Shown here piece by piece: positions 35,917 to 44,952 of a stretch of DNA of 64,000 nt (positions within the stretch are counted from its first letter, which is position 1; each line of letters starts with the position of its first letter). A model generated the notes under the pieces. It did no database searches. It worked only from the letters and a program-made list of their open reading frames with translations, and had not been told where the DNA came from. Made by a program: the position numbers and the translations under genes. Source of the stretch: Dehalococcoidia bacterium (lineage in GTDB: Bacteria > Chloroflexota > Dehalococcoidia > Lucifugimonadales > UBA3495). The stretch lies in assembly GCA_003523055.1 (NCBI GenBank), contig DPHC01000001.1:28234-92233 (forward strand), in the 5' to 3' direction.

Positions 35917-36597
35917 TTAAATATTCATTATCCAGATCTCTGTTTCCAAAGGAAACAGAGATCTGGATATAAAAACTTCTGTGTCGATATACACTTTATT
36001 TTCGGTTCTACTGGTGACCCAGTTATCTATCGGCAACAAGCCGTTTTGTTCGTGAGAAATGGAATTCATGAAATAATGCATTGGAATAATTATTTTGGGT
36101 TTTATTATTTTTATTATTTCATCTATTTCTTCGAATTTTAGCAGATGAAAGGAATCATCAACTGGAATGAATAAGATATCAACATCTTTCAGTTGATTGA
36201 TTTTTTCATCTGAAACATTGGGTCTGTTATCTCCCCAGTGTAAGAAACTTAAATCTGGTGTTTCTATTTTAAACATAATGTTTGGGAAATTTAATTTACC
36301 AGATCTGCCAGCATGTATATCTCCAATTCCGGTGATTTTAGTGCTAGCGTCTTTAAATTCCCCAGGAAGTCTCAAAATTGTAGTGGTTTCTTCTAATATA
36401 TGCACTTCATCGTGATCAAAATGCGCATGAGTAATCAAGCAGATGTCGCATTTTACTATTGGCATCTTTCTTTTAAACCAAATTTTGTCCTCACGATTTC
36501 TGTAAGGATCTAACAGTATTGTTTTGTTGTCAGATTGTTCAATTAAGAAACAGCTATGTCCGTAATAAGAAATTTTGGAAGTTCCTGGTTGGTTCAT
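35917..36597 (-). CDS. MBL-fold metallo-hydrolase (UlaG/L-ascorbate-lactonase-like)
   Basis: A 226-residue metallo-beta-lactamase-fold protein: YYGHSCFLIEQS, ILLDPYRN, the metal motif LITHAHFDHDEV, then FLHWGDNRP, DILFIPVDDSFHLL and IIPMHY. This is the UlaG-like arrangement with a metal-binding Asp after HxHxDH. Its last codons contain a 19-bp perfect palindrome (35929-35969). It sits 14 nt before the alpha/beta hydrolase gene, so both may act in one pathway; the substrate is unknown. Confidence 0.82.
   Translation of the reverse strand: MNQPGTSKISYYGHSCFLIEQSDNKTILLDPYRNREDKIWFKRKMPIVKCDICLITHAHFDHDEVHILEETTTILRLPGEFKDASTKITGIGDIHAGRSGKLNFPNIMFKIETPDLSFLHWGDNRPNVSDEKINQLKDVDILFIPVDDSFHLLKFEEIDEIIKIIKPKIIIPMHYFMNSISHEQNGLLPIDNWVTSRTENKVYIDTEVFISRSLFPLETEIWIMNI
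35929..35969. repeat. 19-bp perfect inverted repeat in the end of the metallo-hydrolase gene
   Basis: Arms TATCCAGATCTCTGTTTCC and GGAAACAGAGATCTGGATA around an AAA spacer. It encodes part of the C-terminus yet is fully palindromic. It has no T-run right after it, so it is not a standard intrinsic terminator; an RNA hairpin that marks or protects the junction with the following gene is possible. Confidence 0.75.
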
Positions 36598-36658
36598 TAA
36601 TACCTCGGTTATGTTATGGTGATGGATGTTTCCAATATTGTAATCGCGGAAGGGTCGT

Positions 36659-37867
36659 TTGAATATACCTTATAAGTGGAGAATTTTATTTACCTGTTCT
36701 ACAGTAGAATTTGCTAATGCTGCTACCGCTATGGTTGTGCTAGCTGTATTTATCGATCCAATGACATTGACGTTAAATTGGTCTCGCACCTCAATATCAG
36801 GCGCAGTTGCAATTGGGTCAGTAATTGGTGCTTGTATGGCTCCTGTTACTGGTCAAATTAATGATAGATACGGCCCTAGAGGAATGTTAATTATATCCAC
36901 TGTGTTAGTGTCGGTTAGTTGTATTGTCCTTTCATATGTGCAAACTTCGGTTATTTTAGGCGTTGCATTGATAGTTTTTAGAATTTGCGATCAAGGAGCG
37001 ACTAAAGTCCTGACTGCATCGAGCGTTGGCAAAGCATTTAGTGAAAATCGTGGTTTTGCTGTTTCAATGGTTTTTTTGGCTGGTTCTCTTGGATGCGTGA
37101 TAGTTGCTCCAGGAGCTCAATTCATTATAACTATATTCAGTTGGCGAGAAGCATGGCTATGTCTAGGATGCTTGATGTTTTTGGGAGGAACCATCCCAAC
37201 AATTATTTTACTGAAATCTAGGAATAAAAACGGTCTTAACAATTTATCAACTGGCACAGATTTGACTAAGCCTTCCGCTGCATTTAATAGACAAGAATTA
37301 ATTACAGCTTTTAAATCAGTATCATTTGTTTATATATTGATATCGTTATTTTTGACAGGCATGGCGTCATCTGGAGTTATACTACATCTTATGTCTTACT
37401 TGGTTTCTGCAGGGTTTTCTGAAAGTGTATCAGTTAGCGTGTTAAGCGTAATTGCAATATCTTCTGCTGTTGGTTCAATCTTGTGGGGTAAGCTGGCAGA
37501 TCGGTTTAATGTAAAATGGGTTTGCGTTGCCACATATGTCACACTTGTTTTGGCGATAGGTATTGTTATATTCCCATACAATATTACGTTTTTGTATCTG
37601 ATGGGCCTAGCTTTAGGATTAGCTGGAGTTGGAGTAAATACGTTAAGCGCATTATTGTTGGCTAATTACTATGGAACTAATATTCTAGCATCTATATATG
37701 GGCTTAGTCGCACAGCTCAAGTAATGGGTTTTGCTTTAGGGATTTTATTCTCAGGTGTTGTGTATGATCGTACAGGGGCGTATCAAACAGCATTTTCTAT
37801 TTTGCTTTTACTCTCGGTAATAGGCTTATTAGCCCTTTTATTGGCAAAAAAACCGAAAGTATTTTAA
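36659..37867 (+). CDS. MFS transporter
   Basis: A 402-residue 12-helix carrier: SRTSISGAVAIGSVIGACMAPVTGQINDRYGPRG holds the helix 2-3 loop motif GQINDRYGPR, and a second GKLADRFNVKW lies between helices 8 and 9. The monocarboxylate/OFA-like MFS group is likely. Start is TTG with GGAAGGG upstream. A gamma-glutamyltransferase-like gene follows by about 65 nt, a monooxygenase and an amidohydrolase after that, all on the plus strand, suggesting uptake of a substrate degraded by them. Confidence 0.78.
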   Translation: MNIPYKWRILFTCSTVEFANAATAMVVLAVFIDPMTLTLNWSRTSISGAVAIGSVIGACMAPVTGQINDRYGPRGMLIISTVLVSVSCIVLSYVQTSVILGVALIVFRICDQGATKVLTASSVGKAFSENRGFAVSMVFLAGSLGCVIVAPGAQFIITIFSWREAWLCLGCLMFLGGTIPTIILLKSRNKNGLNNLSTGTDLTKPSAAFNRQELITAFKSVSFVYILISLFLTGMASSGVILHLMSYLVSAGFSESVSVSVLSVIAISSAVGSILWGKLADRFNVKWVCVATYVTLVLAIGIVIFPYNITFLYLMGLALGLAGVGVNTLSALLLANYYGTNILASIYGLSRTAQVMGFALGILFSGVVYDRTGAYQTAFSILLLLSVIGLLALLLAKKPKVF

Positions 37868-37885
37868 ATTTTAAATTTTAAATTT
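37861..37885. repeat. Short AT tandem repeat
   Basis: ATTTTAA repeated 3.6 times across the end of the MFS gene and its stop codon. Short and probably without function. Confidence 0.6.
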
Positions 37886-37932
37886 GACCGTCTTGATTAT
37901 AATGGTTAGATAATATGATTATTGGAGGTAAT

Positions 37933-39684
37933 ATGTCATTAGGATTACGTAGTTACAGGCCTTTGATTCAAGGTTCCAAGCATATAATATCGGCTGGACA
38001 TAATTTAGCTGCTATTGCAGGATATGAGATTTTACAATCTGGAGGGAACGCGACTGATGCAGGCGTGGCTGCAGGATTGGTTTTGAATGTAGTGTTACCT
38101 CAATTTACCAGTTTTGGCGGTGTCGCTCCTATAATAGTTTATGATAAGGCTAAGAACGAAACTAAAAGCATTAGTGGGTTGGGTACGTGGCCTCAAGCGG
38201 CTTCTATAGATTACTTTAATGAACATCACAATGGTGTGCTACCTAAAGGAATATTGCGAACAGTAATGCCATCAGCTGCTGATGCATGGATGACAACTTT
38301 GCGAATGTATGGCACTAAGAGTCTAGAAGAAGTTGCAGCACCTGCCATAAATATAGCTAAAAATGGGTTTCCGATCCATTATTCTCTGCATAATTTATTT
38401 ACAAAATATGAAGACAAATCTTCAGGTGATTTCTCGATCAGGGAATGGAGTACTACAGAAGATATTTTTTATAAGAATGGTAAAACTTTAAATATGGGAG
38501 ATATTTTAAAACAACCTGACTTGGCTCATACTTTTGAGAGACTTGTGGATGTAGAAAAATCTACTAACGGTACGAGAAACGAAAAAATATTGGCTGCACG
38601 AGATTTCTTTTACAAAGGTGAAATGGCAAACCAAATGGTAGCGTTCTCAAAAAAAATGGGTGGATTAGTAGAGTTAGAAGACCTTAAAAACTTTAATGTC
38701 CAAATCAAAACTCCATTGAGCACTAATTATAAAAATACAACAGTATATTCTTGCGATACGTGGACACAAGGACCTGTTTTATTACAAGCACTAAATATAG
38801 TGTCGGGTATTGATCTCAAATCTATGGGGCATAATTCAGCTAATTATATACATGCAATAGTAGAAAGTTTAAAGCTATGTTTTGCAGATAGACATCAATA
38901 TTATGGAGACCCAGATTTTGTTGATGTACCAATAACAGGCCTCTTAGACATGAAATATGCGAATGAACGTAGATCGTTAATAGACTTTAATAATGCACTG
39001 CCGCATATGCCGCATCCAGGCAACCCTTATAATTTCATGAATACAAATAAAGTTCCAGATCCTTTCTTGAATCCTGAACCTGTAGTAGCAATAGCCGAGA
39101 GTGACACTAGTTATATATCTATAGTGGATAAATGGGGTAATGCTTTTTCTGCCACTCCGAGCGATGGCATAGAAGGAGCCCCTATTGTGGAAGGATTGGG
39201 TTTTTCGATGTCAGCTCGAGGATCTCAGGCTTGGTTGGATCCAGATCACCCTGCTTCCATTCAGCCGGGGAAGCGACCTAGATTGACACCTACACCAGGA
39301 ATGGCCTTTAGAGATGGAGAATTGTGGATGTCTTTTGGAACACCAGGGGCTGATGTGCAGTGCCAGTCAATGTTACAGTTACTTATGAATGTCATTGAGT
39401 TTGATATGGATGTGCAACAGGCTGTGGAAGCTCCACGATTTGCAACTTGGAGTTTTCCTGCATCACATGTGCCACACCCATATGAACAAAATATTGTTAC
39501 GTTAGAAGATAGAATTGAGGAATCAACTAGAAATACATTAGGAGAAATGGGGCACGAAATTCAAGTATTGAATGATTGGGCTCCTAGATTGGGTTCTCTT
39601 TCTGCTATTGAAGTTGATCGAAAAAGGCAAGTACTTAATGGTTCTTCGGATTTACGACGAGAAAGCTATGCTATTGGCAATTAA
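37933..39684 (+). CDS. Gamma-glutamyltransferase-family protein
   Basis: An Ntn-hydrolase-type protein of 583 residues: AGYEILQSGGNATDAGVAAGLVLNVV near the N-terminus, IKTPLSTNYKN, and the processing region SDTSYISIVDKWGNAFSAT with a Thr that would be the nucleophile after self-cleavage, then PGKRPRLTPTPGMAF and GTPGADVQCQSMLQLL near the C-terminus. No signal peptide, so probably cytoplasmic. The ATG at 37933 follows GGAGG; an upstream ATG at 37915 is in frame. It may cleave gamma-glutamyl or other amide bonds in the pathway of the neighbouring genes. Confidence 0.85.
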   Translation: MSLGLRSYRPLIQGSKHIISAGHNLAAIAGYEILQSGGNATDAGVAAGLVLNVVLPQFTSFGGVAPIIVYDKAKNETKSISGLGTWPQAASIDYFNEHHNGVLPKGILRTVMPSAADAWMTTLRMYGTKSLEEVAAPAINIAKNGFPIHYSLHNLFTKYEDKSSGDFSIREWSTTEDIFYKNGKTLNMGDILKQPDLAHTFERLVDVEKSTNGTRNEKILAARDFFYKGEMANQMVAFSKKMGGLVELEDLKNFNVQIKTPLSTNYKNTTVYSCDTWTQGPVLLQALNIVSGIDLKSMGHNSANYIHAIVESLKLCFADRHQYYGDPDFVDVPITGLLDMKYANERRSLIDFNNALPHMPHPGNPYNFMNTNKVPDPFLNPEPVVAIAESDTSYISIVDKWGNAFSATPSDGIEGAPIVEGLGFSMSARGSQAWLDPDHPASIQPGKRPRLTPTPGMAFRDGELWMSFGTPGADVQCQSMLQLLMNVIEFDMDVQQAVEAPRFATWSFPASHVPHPYEQNIVTLEDRIEESTRNTLGEMGHEIQVLNDWAPRLGSLSAIEVDRKRQVLNGSSDLRRESYAIGN

Positions 39685-39711
39685 TGTGGATTTGAAAAAA
39701 TAGAGGTAGAA

Positions 39712-40869
39712 GTGGAAACAAAATTTTTAGATAATGAAATTCTTGACAGAGCTAAATCTATATCAAAAGGTTTAGCCGATAGGGCATACGAAGCAGATCA
39801 GGCGAAAAAATTGTCTCAACAATCTGTTGATGCTGTTATTGATACAGGATTGTTAGCGATGACTTTACCAAAATTTTTTGGCGGAACAGAAGCTAATTTT
39901 GTAACTAGATATGAAGTATTTAAACATTTAGGATCAGCATGCGCTGCTACGTCTTGGTGTGTAGGTAACCATGGGGCCGCATGTGGGAGACTGTATTCGT
40001 TGATGGGAGAAAAATCCTCTCCTTATTTAAAAGACGTTAGTGAAAACGGTGCTGTAATATCTCAGGGAGTTGTTCCTTCTGGAGAAATCATTAAGTCTTC
40101 TGACGGATTCAGACTTTCAGGTCGCTGGCAATTCCTAAGTTTTTCATTGTTTGCCAAATGGGTATTGTTATGCACCAAATTACCTACAGATTCAGAGATA
40201 CCCAAAATAGGGTATGTGATTTTACCAATAGATTTACCAGGCTTGGAAATACAAGATACTTGGCATACGATGTCGCTCAGGGCAAGTATGAGTAATGATT
40301 TGTTGGCAGACAATGTGGTGATAGAAGAAGACTGGATTATGGAAAATAAACCTGCTGTTCCTGGCGCCGAGATGCCTGTTGGTCTAAGAGCACCCGGAGG
40401 AGGTTTTAGTTTGGGGCCAGCAGCTACTGTGCTAGGAGTCGCGGAAGCCGCTATAGCAGAGACTATAAAAATTGCAAATGCCACTAATGTTTCTACTATG
40501 AATGCTGATCCTGTTAAAAGATCGGAGAAAATTGGTAATCAATTTGTTATTGCTGACTCTGTAACCGAATTAGAATCTGCGAAAGCCTTTTTAAGTCAAG
40601 AATTGATTAATTTTACTTATGAAATTTACAATGGCATACCTCATGCGGAAGACAGAATAATTAAATTAAAAATGGCTGGTAATTTAGCCAGAGAAAATGC
40701 TCAATCATCAGTTGAAAGATTGTTTAAAATACGAGGAGCAAACGGCTTGTATGAGACTAATTCTTTCGAACGCTATTATCGAGATGTTCGTATAGGTACT
40801 CTCCCTTCACCGTCCAATCCAGATATGATTCGGGAACAAATAGGCCGGCATATGTTTGGTATAAAATAA
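39712..40869 (+). CDS. Acyl-CoA-dehydrogenase-fold flavin-dependent monooxygenase
   Basis: A 385-residue paralogue of the protein at 950-2101: FGGTEANFVTRYEVFKHLGSACAATSWC, DGFRLSGRWQFLSF, WHTMSLRASMSNDLLADNVVI, then the helical C-terminal domain with SSVERLFKIRGANGLYETNSFERYYRDVR. This is the group D monooxygenase pattern (HsaA/DszC-like), which receives reduced flavin from a separate reductase; no reductase gene is adjacent. Start is GTG with AGAGGT ahead. It lies between the GGT-like gene and the amidohydrolase gene on the same strand. Confidence 0.78.
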   Translation: METKFLDNEILDRAKSISKGLADRAYEADQAKKLSQQSVDAVIDTGLLAMTLPKFFGGTEANFVTRYEVFKHLGSACAATSWCVGNHGAACGRLYSLMGEKSSPYLKDVSENGAVISQGVVPSGEIIKSSDGFRLSGRWQFLSFSLFAKWVLLCTKLPTDSEIPKIGYVILPIDLPGLEIQDTWHTMSLRASMSNDLLADNVVIEEDWIMENKPAVPGAEMPVGLRAPGGGFSLGPAATVLGVAEAAIAETIKIANATNVSTMNADPVKRSEKIGNQFVIADSVTELESAKAFLSQELINFTYEIYNGIPHAEDRIIKLKMAGNLARENAQSSVERLFKIRGANGLYETNSFERYYRDVRIGTLPSPSNPDMIREQIGRHMFGIK

Positions 40870-40891
40870 CATTTAAAATAGGAGAATAATC

Positions 40892-41923
40892 ATGCCATAC
40901 GGAAATAATGATTGGTTATCTTTAAGCGAGGAACCTACTTTAGAACCTAAACTTCCAATATGTGACCCACATCATCATTTTTGGGATTTTAGAAAAGTTA
41001 GAATGCCTTACGAAAGATATTTATTACATGAGTTGGTAGCTGATATTGATAGTGGCCACAATATACAGTCTACAGTATTTATCGAAGCTGGATCTATGTA
41101 CAGATCCGACGGACCTTCAGAATTAAAATCTGTAGGAGAAATAGAATTTGTTCAAGGATTAGCTGCTGCAAGCGCGAGTGGTTTGTATGGAGAAGCTAGA
41201 GCTGCTGCCTCCATTGTAGGGCGTGCTAACTTATTGTTAGGTAATGATGTTAGACCAGTATTAGAACAATTAAGATCGGCTAGCCCCAACAGATTTAGAG
41301 GGATTAGACACTCAGTAACATGGGACCCTCACCCAGAAATTGAAAAAATATTAGCTAGAGGCCGTGCTAAAGAGAATCAATTAGCTGACAAAAATTTTAG
41401 GGCAGGAGCGTCAGTCTTGGCTGATATGGGCCTATCTTTGGAAGCGTGGTTGTTTTTCCCTCAATTGAAGGAATTGGCAGACTTTGCTAAATCTGTACCT
41501 GACCTAAATATCATTTTGAATCATGTGGGAGGATTGTTAAGAATAGGGCCATATGCAAACAGGGATTCAGAAGTTATATCAGAATGGAAATCGGGTATTA
41601 AAGCAGTGTCAGAATGTCCTAATATTAATATAAAATTAGGAGGATTGGGAATGCCTCAAACCGGCTTTGGCTGGGAATCTCGAGAAACTCCTGTTAATTC
41701 AGTTGAGTTAGCAGAAGACATGGAGCCATTCTTGGATTATTGTATTGAACAATTTGGACCAGACAGATCTATGTTTGAAAGCAACTTCCCAGTGGATAAG
41801 GTGTCGTACTCTTATAACGTTTTATACAATGCTTTCAAAATCATATCGCGTAAATACACTTTTTCTGAGAGGGCTAAATTGTTCCACGATACAGCGGTGC
41901 GAATTTACAGCATAGAAAATTAG
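40892..41923 (+). CDS. Amidohydrolase-2 family protein
   Basis: A 343-residue TIM-barrel protein: ICDPHHHFWDF (metal-binding HxH type), STVFIEAGSMYRSDG, NRFRGIRHSVTWDPHPE, LNIILNHVGGLLRIGP, INIKLGGLGMP and SMFESNFPVDK with the terminal Asp. It belongs with lactonases and decarboxylases such as 2-pyrone-4,6-dicarboxylate lactonase. It lies 22 nt after the monooxygenase and is probably co-transcribed. Its stop TAG is immediately followed by the 3' end of tRNA-Lys on the other strand. Confidence 0.85.
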   Translation: MPYGNNDWLSLSEEPTLEPKLPICDPHHHFWDFRKVRMPYERYLLHELVADIDSGHNIQSTVFIEAGSMYRSDGPSELKSVGEIEFVQGLAAASASGLYGEARAAASIVGRANLLLGNDVRPVLEQLRSASPNRFRGIRHSVTWDPHPEIEKILARGRAKENQLADKNFRAGASVLADMGLSLEAWLFFPQLKELADFAKSVPDLNIILNHVGGLLRIGPYANRDSEVISEWKSGIKAVSECPNINIKLGGLGMPQTGFGWESRETPVNSVELAEDMEPFLDYCIEQFGPDRSMFESNFPVDKVSYSYNVLYNAFKIISRKYTFSERAKLFHDTAVRIYSIEN

Positions 41924-41999
41924 TGGTGGGCCGTGCGGGGCTCGAACCCACGACACCCTGATTAAAAGTCAGGTGCTCTACCATCTGAGCTAACGGCCC
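41924..41999 (-). tRNA. tRNA-Lys (TTT)
   Basis: Acceptor arms GGGCCGT and ACGGCCC pair fully; anticodon loop CTTTTAA between CCTGA and TCAGG gives anticodon TTT; T-arm GGTTCGAGCCC. Encoded CCA at 41924-41926 touches the stop of the amidohydrolase gene. Confidence 0.95.
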
Positions 42000-42070
42000 T
42001 TGAGAAAATACGTAGTTGTATCTCGGGTTGGTATTTTAGCACATCAAATAGCTTTTTGGGGAGGTTGCGC

Positions 42071-42099
42071 TTACCACTTGCATTATTAAAAGATATAAT
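42071..42099 (+). promoter_or_regulatory. Sigma-A promoter for 5S rRNA
   Basis: TTACCA (42071-42076), a 17-nt spacer and perfect TATAAT (42094-42099), placing transcription start a few bases before the 5S gene. It shows that 5S has its own promoter here. Confidence 0.75.
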
Positions 42100-42111
42100 G
42101 GATAATATTTA

Positions 42112-42225
42112 CAGGTGGTTGTAGCGAAGTGGTCCCACCCGTTCCCATCCCGAACACGGAAGTGAAACGCTTCAGCGCCGACGATACTGCCCGGGCAACT
42201 AGGTGGGAAAATAGGTCACTGCCCA
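42112..42225 (+). rRNA. rrf: 5S ribosomal RNA
   Basis: The conserved 5S core CCACCCGTTCCCATCCCGAAC followed by ACGGAAGTGAAACGCTTCAGCGCCGACGATACTGCC is split here only for quoting: CGTTCCCATCCCGAACACGG and GTGAAACGCTTCAGCGCC are diagnostic. Helix I pairs GGTGGT with ACTGCC. Ends are approximate. No 16S or 23S gene lies next to it. Confidence 0.95.
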
Positions 42226-42231
42226 ACTTAA

Positions 42232-42265
42232 AAAAGCAGAGAATTTAGGTTCTCTGCTTTTTATT
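42232..42265 (+). terminator. Intrinsic terminator after 5S rRNA
   Basis: AAAAGCAGAGAA - TTTAGG - TTCTCTGCTTTT followed by TATTTTT, starting a few bases after the 5S 3' end. Confidence 0.9.
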
Positions 42266-42309
42266 TTTCAGTAAGTAAATCAGCTTGGTAACAAAGTGCA
42301 CACATTAGC

Positions 42310-42338
42310 TTTACACTTCAATCCCACTAACTTATAAT
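42310..42338 (+). promoter_or_regulatory. Sigma-A promoter for clpC
   Basis: TTTACA (42310-42315), a 17-nt spacer and TATAAT (42333-42338), 73 nt before the clpC start. No CtsR operator repeat or CIRCE was seen between promoter and gene. Confidence 0.65.
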
Positions 42339-42411
42339 TCATATTAATATAAGTAGGGTATACGCCCAACTTGTTTTTGATTAGAAATTATAATTTCCGA
42401 GGAGCTTCATT

Positions 42412-44883
42412 ATGGGTAGCAGATTCGAAAAATTTTCCGAAAGAGCACGTAGAGTTTTGTCTTTGGCTCAAGAGGAAGCACAACGGTTTAATCATAACTA
42501 CATTGGTACAGAGCATGTGTTGTTAGGATTAGTACGTGAAACAGAAGGAGTCGCAGCGAGAGTGCTGTCCGCTCTTGAATTGGAGCTCTCTAAAGTTAGA
42601 TCTGCGGTAGAGTTCATTATTGGAGAAGGAGAACAGCCAGTAGAATCAGAAATAGGACTAACTCCCCGTGCTAAGAAAGTTGTTGAACTAGCTGTAGATG
42701 AAGCCCGTAGGATGAATCACACTTATATTGGCACAGAACATTTGCTCATTGGATTGCTACGTGAAGGTGAAGGTGTTGCAGCAGGAGTTTTGGAAAGCTT
42801 AAATATTACATTGGACAAGGTTCGTGCAGAAACCCAACAAATTTCAAGTAATACTAAGCCATCTGGTGGATCAAACACCCGAACAACCACGAAAACACCT
42901 ACTTTAGACCAACTCGGTATTGATTTAACAGTGGCAGCTCGAGCAGGTAAATTGGATCCAGTAGTGGGCAGAGATTCCGAAATAGAAAGAGTAGTCCAAA
43001 TACTTAGTCGTAGAAGAAAAAACAACCCTGTTTTAGTAGGAGAACCTGGTGTAGGTAAAACAGCTATAGTTGAAGCACTAGCACAACGAATTGCCAGCGG
43101 AGATATTCCTGAAACATTAACTGGTAAGCGATTAGTCACACTAGATATGGGATCATTAATAGCTGGTACCAAATATAGAGGTGAATTCGAAGAACGATTA
43201 AAGAAAGTAATAGAAGAAATAAAAGTAGCTGGGAATTGCGTTTTATTTATAGATGAAATTCACACAATTGTTGGAGCAGGCGCGGCTGAAGGAGCTGTCG
43301 ATGCTTCTAATATACTAAAACCATCCTTAGCAAGAGGTGAAATTCAATGCATCGGAGCTACTACCTTAGATGACTACAGGAAATATGTAGAAAGAGACCC
43401 TGCATTGGAAAGACGATTGCAGCCAGTACGAGTAGAAGAACCAGAAGAAGAAAGCTCAGTTCAAATATTGATGGGTATTAGAGAAGAATACGAAGAACAT
43501 CATCAAGTAAATATAACTGATGAAGCGATCATATCTGCATGCTCATTAGCTACCAGGTACATAGCAGACAGGTTTATGCCAGACAAGGCAATCGATGTAA
43601 TAGATGAAGCTGCTTCAAGAGTACGGTTGCGCGGTAGTATAACTCCTGTAGGTATTAAAGAAGTGGTAGAAAAATTAGAAGAAGTACGTGCTCAAAAAGA
43701 TAATGCAATAGCATCTCAGCAGTATGAATTCGCCGCAGAGCTGAGAGACAAAGAAGTTAATCTTAATGAAGAATTAGAAACCATAAAAAAAGAATGGGAT
43801 AATGATAAAGCAAAGAGTAGAGCATCGGTCCTAGAAGAAGATATAGCCCAAGTGGTGAGCATGTGGACTGGTATTCCGGTTACTAGATTAGCAGACGAAG
43901 AAACCGCGCGGTTATTAAAAATGGAAGAAGAATTACATACTAGAATTATTGGCCAAGATGAAGCTATTACCAGCATATCTAAGGCTGTTAGAAGAGCTAG
44001 ATCAGGCTTGAAAGACCCACGCCACCCGATAGGAGCATTTATGTTCTTAGGGCCTACAGGAGTTGGTAAAACAGAATTAGTTAGAGCTTTGTCAGAATTT
44101 ATGTTTGGGAAAGAAGATTCAATGATCCGGCTTGACATGTCTGAATTTCAAGAGCGACATACAGTTGCAAGATTGACTGGAGCACCTCCTGGTTACGTAG
44201 GGTATGATGAAGGCGGCCAACTAACAGAGGCGGTCAGGAAGAATAGTTACTGTTGCATACTCCTAGATGAAATAGAAAAGGCACATCCGGAAGTTTTCAA
44301 CATATTATTGCAGATTTTTGATGCTGGACAACTAACAGATGCCCGAGGACGAAAAGTTGATTTCAGGAATGCAATTATTGTAATGACGAGCAACTTAGGT
44401 TCTGACCTGATAAAACGAGATTCTGCACTAGGATTTTCGCTTAAATCTGAAGAATCTCAAGAAGCAGAACAACGACATGAACGTATGAAAACTAAGGTCA
44501 TGGATGAAGTTAAACGATTCTTCAGGCCCGAATTCTTGAATAGAATAGATTCAACCGTTGTGTTTCATCAATTGACCGAGGCTGAAATTTTAAAAATAGT
44601 TGACTTAATGATTGATATGGTCAGGCTGGAATTAAAAGACAAGAACATTGGATTATCTATCACTAAGCGAGCAAAAAAATATCTAGGTGAGAAAGGATTC
44701 GATCCATTGTTAGGAGCCAGGCCATTACGACGACTCATTCAAGATGAAATTGAGGACGCCCTTTCTGAAGACCTTTTAGGTGGCAAACTAAAAGAAGGGG
44801 ATACAGCTAAGATAGATTTTAAGAAAAACGGTTTGCAGATCACCACTGAGGGATCAGGAACTGTCCCTGTCCCGACTGGATAA
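42412..44883 (+). CDS. clpC: ATP-dependent Clp protease ATPase subunit ClpC
   Basis: AAA+ unfoldase that feeds substrates to ClpP. The 823 residues contain two N-terminal Clp_N repeats (FSERARRVLSLAQEEAQ, NYIGTEHVLLGL; TYIGTEHLLIGLL), AAA domain 1 with Walker A GEPGVGKTA and LFIDEIHT, a UVR-containing middle region (AELRDKEVNLNEEL), AAA domain 2 with GPTGVGKTE and LLDEIEKAH, and the C-terminal D2-small domain GARPLRRLIQDEIED. The UVR motif separates ClpC from ClpA and ClpB. Own promoter upstream; radA follows on the same strand, as in many Gram-positive and Chloroflexota genomes. Confidence 0.97.
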   Translation: MGSRFEKFSERARRVLSLAQEEAQRFNHNYIGTEHVLLGLVRETEGVAARVLSALELELSKVRSAVEFIIGEGEQPVESEIGLTPRAKKVVELAVDEARRMNHTYIGTEHLLIGLLREGEGVAAGVLESLNITLDKVRAETQQISSNTKPSGGSNTRTTTKTPTLDQLGIDLTVAARAGKLDPVVGRDSEIERVVQILSRRRKNNPVLVGEPGVGKTAIVEALAQRIASGDIPETLTGKRLVTLDMGSLIAGTKYRGEFEERLKKVIEEIKVAGNCVLFIDEIHTIVGAGAAEGAVDASNILKPSLARGEIQCIGATTLDDYRKYVERDPALERRLQPVRVEEPEEESSVQILMGIREEYEEHHQVNITDEAIISACSLATRYIADRFMPDKAIDVIDEAASRVRLRGSITPVGIKEVVEKLEEVRAQKDNAIASQQYEFAAELRDKEVNLNEELETIKKEWDNDKAKSRASVLEEDIAQVVSMWTGIPVTRLADEETARLLKMEEELHTRIIGQDEAITSISKAVRRARSGLKDPRHPIGAFMFLGPTGVGKTELVRALSEFMFGKEDSMIRLDMSEFQERHTVARLTGAPPGYVGYDEGGQLTEAVRKNSYCCILLDEIEKAHPEVFNILLQIFDAGQLTDARGRKVDFRNAIIVMTSNLGSDLIKRDSALGFSLKSEESQEAEQRHERMKTKVMDEVKRFFRPEFLNRIDSTVVFHQLTEAEILKIVDLMIDMVRLELKDKNIGLSITKRAKKYLGEKGFDPLLGARPLRRLIQDEIEDALSEDLLGGKLKEGDTAKIDFKKNGLQITTEGSGTVPVPTG

Positions 44884-44952
44884 CTATTGATTATTTAAAC
44901 ATTGTGGCTGATGTATTAATAACATTGGCCACCAAACGGATTAAGGTGGAAT

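Noticed and set aside
37861..37885. AT tandem repeat as a regulatory or CRISPR-like array
   Set aside because: Only 3.6 copies of a 7-nt unit, no spacers, and partly coding.
41924..42411. rRNA operon fragment next to the 5S gene
   Set aside because: No 16S or 23S sequence is visible on either side; 5S has its own promoter and terminator.
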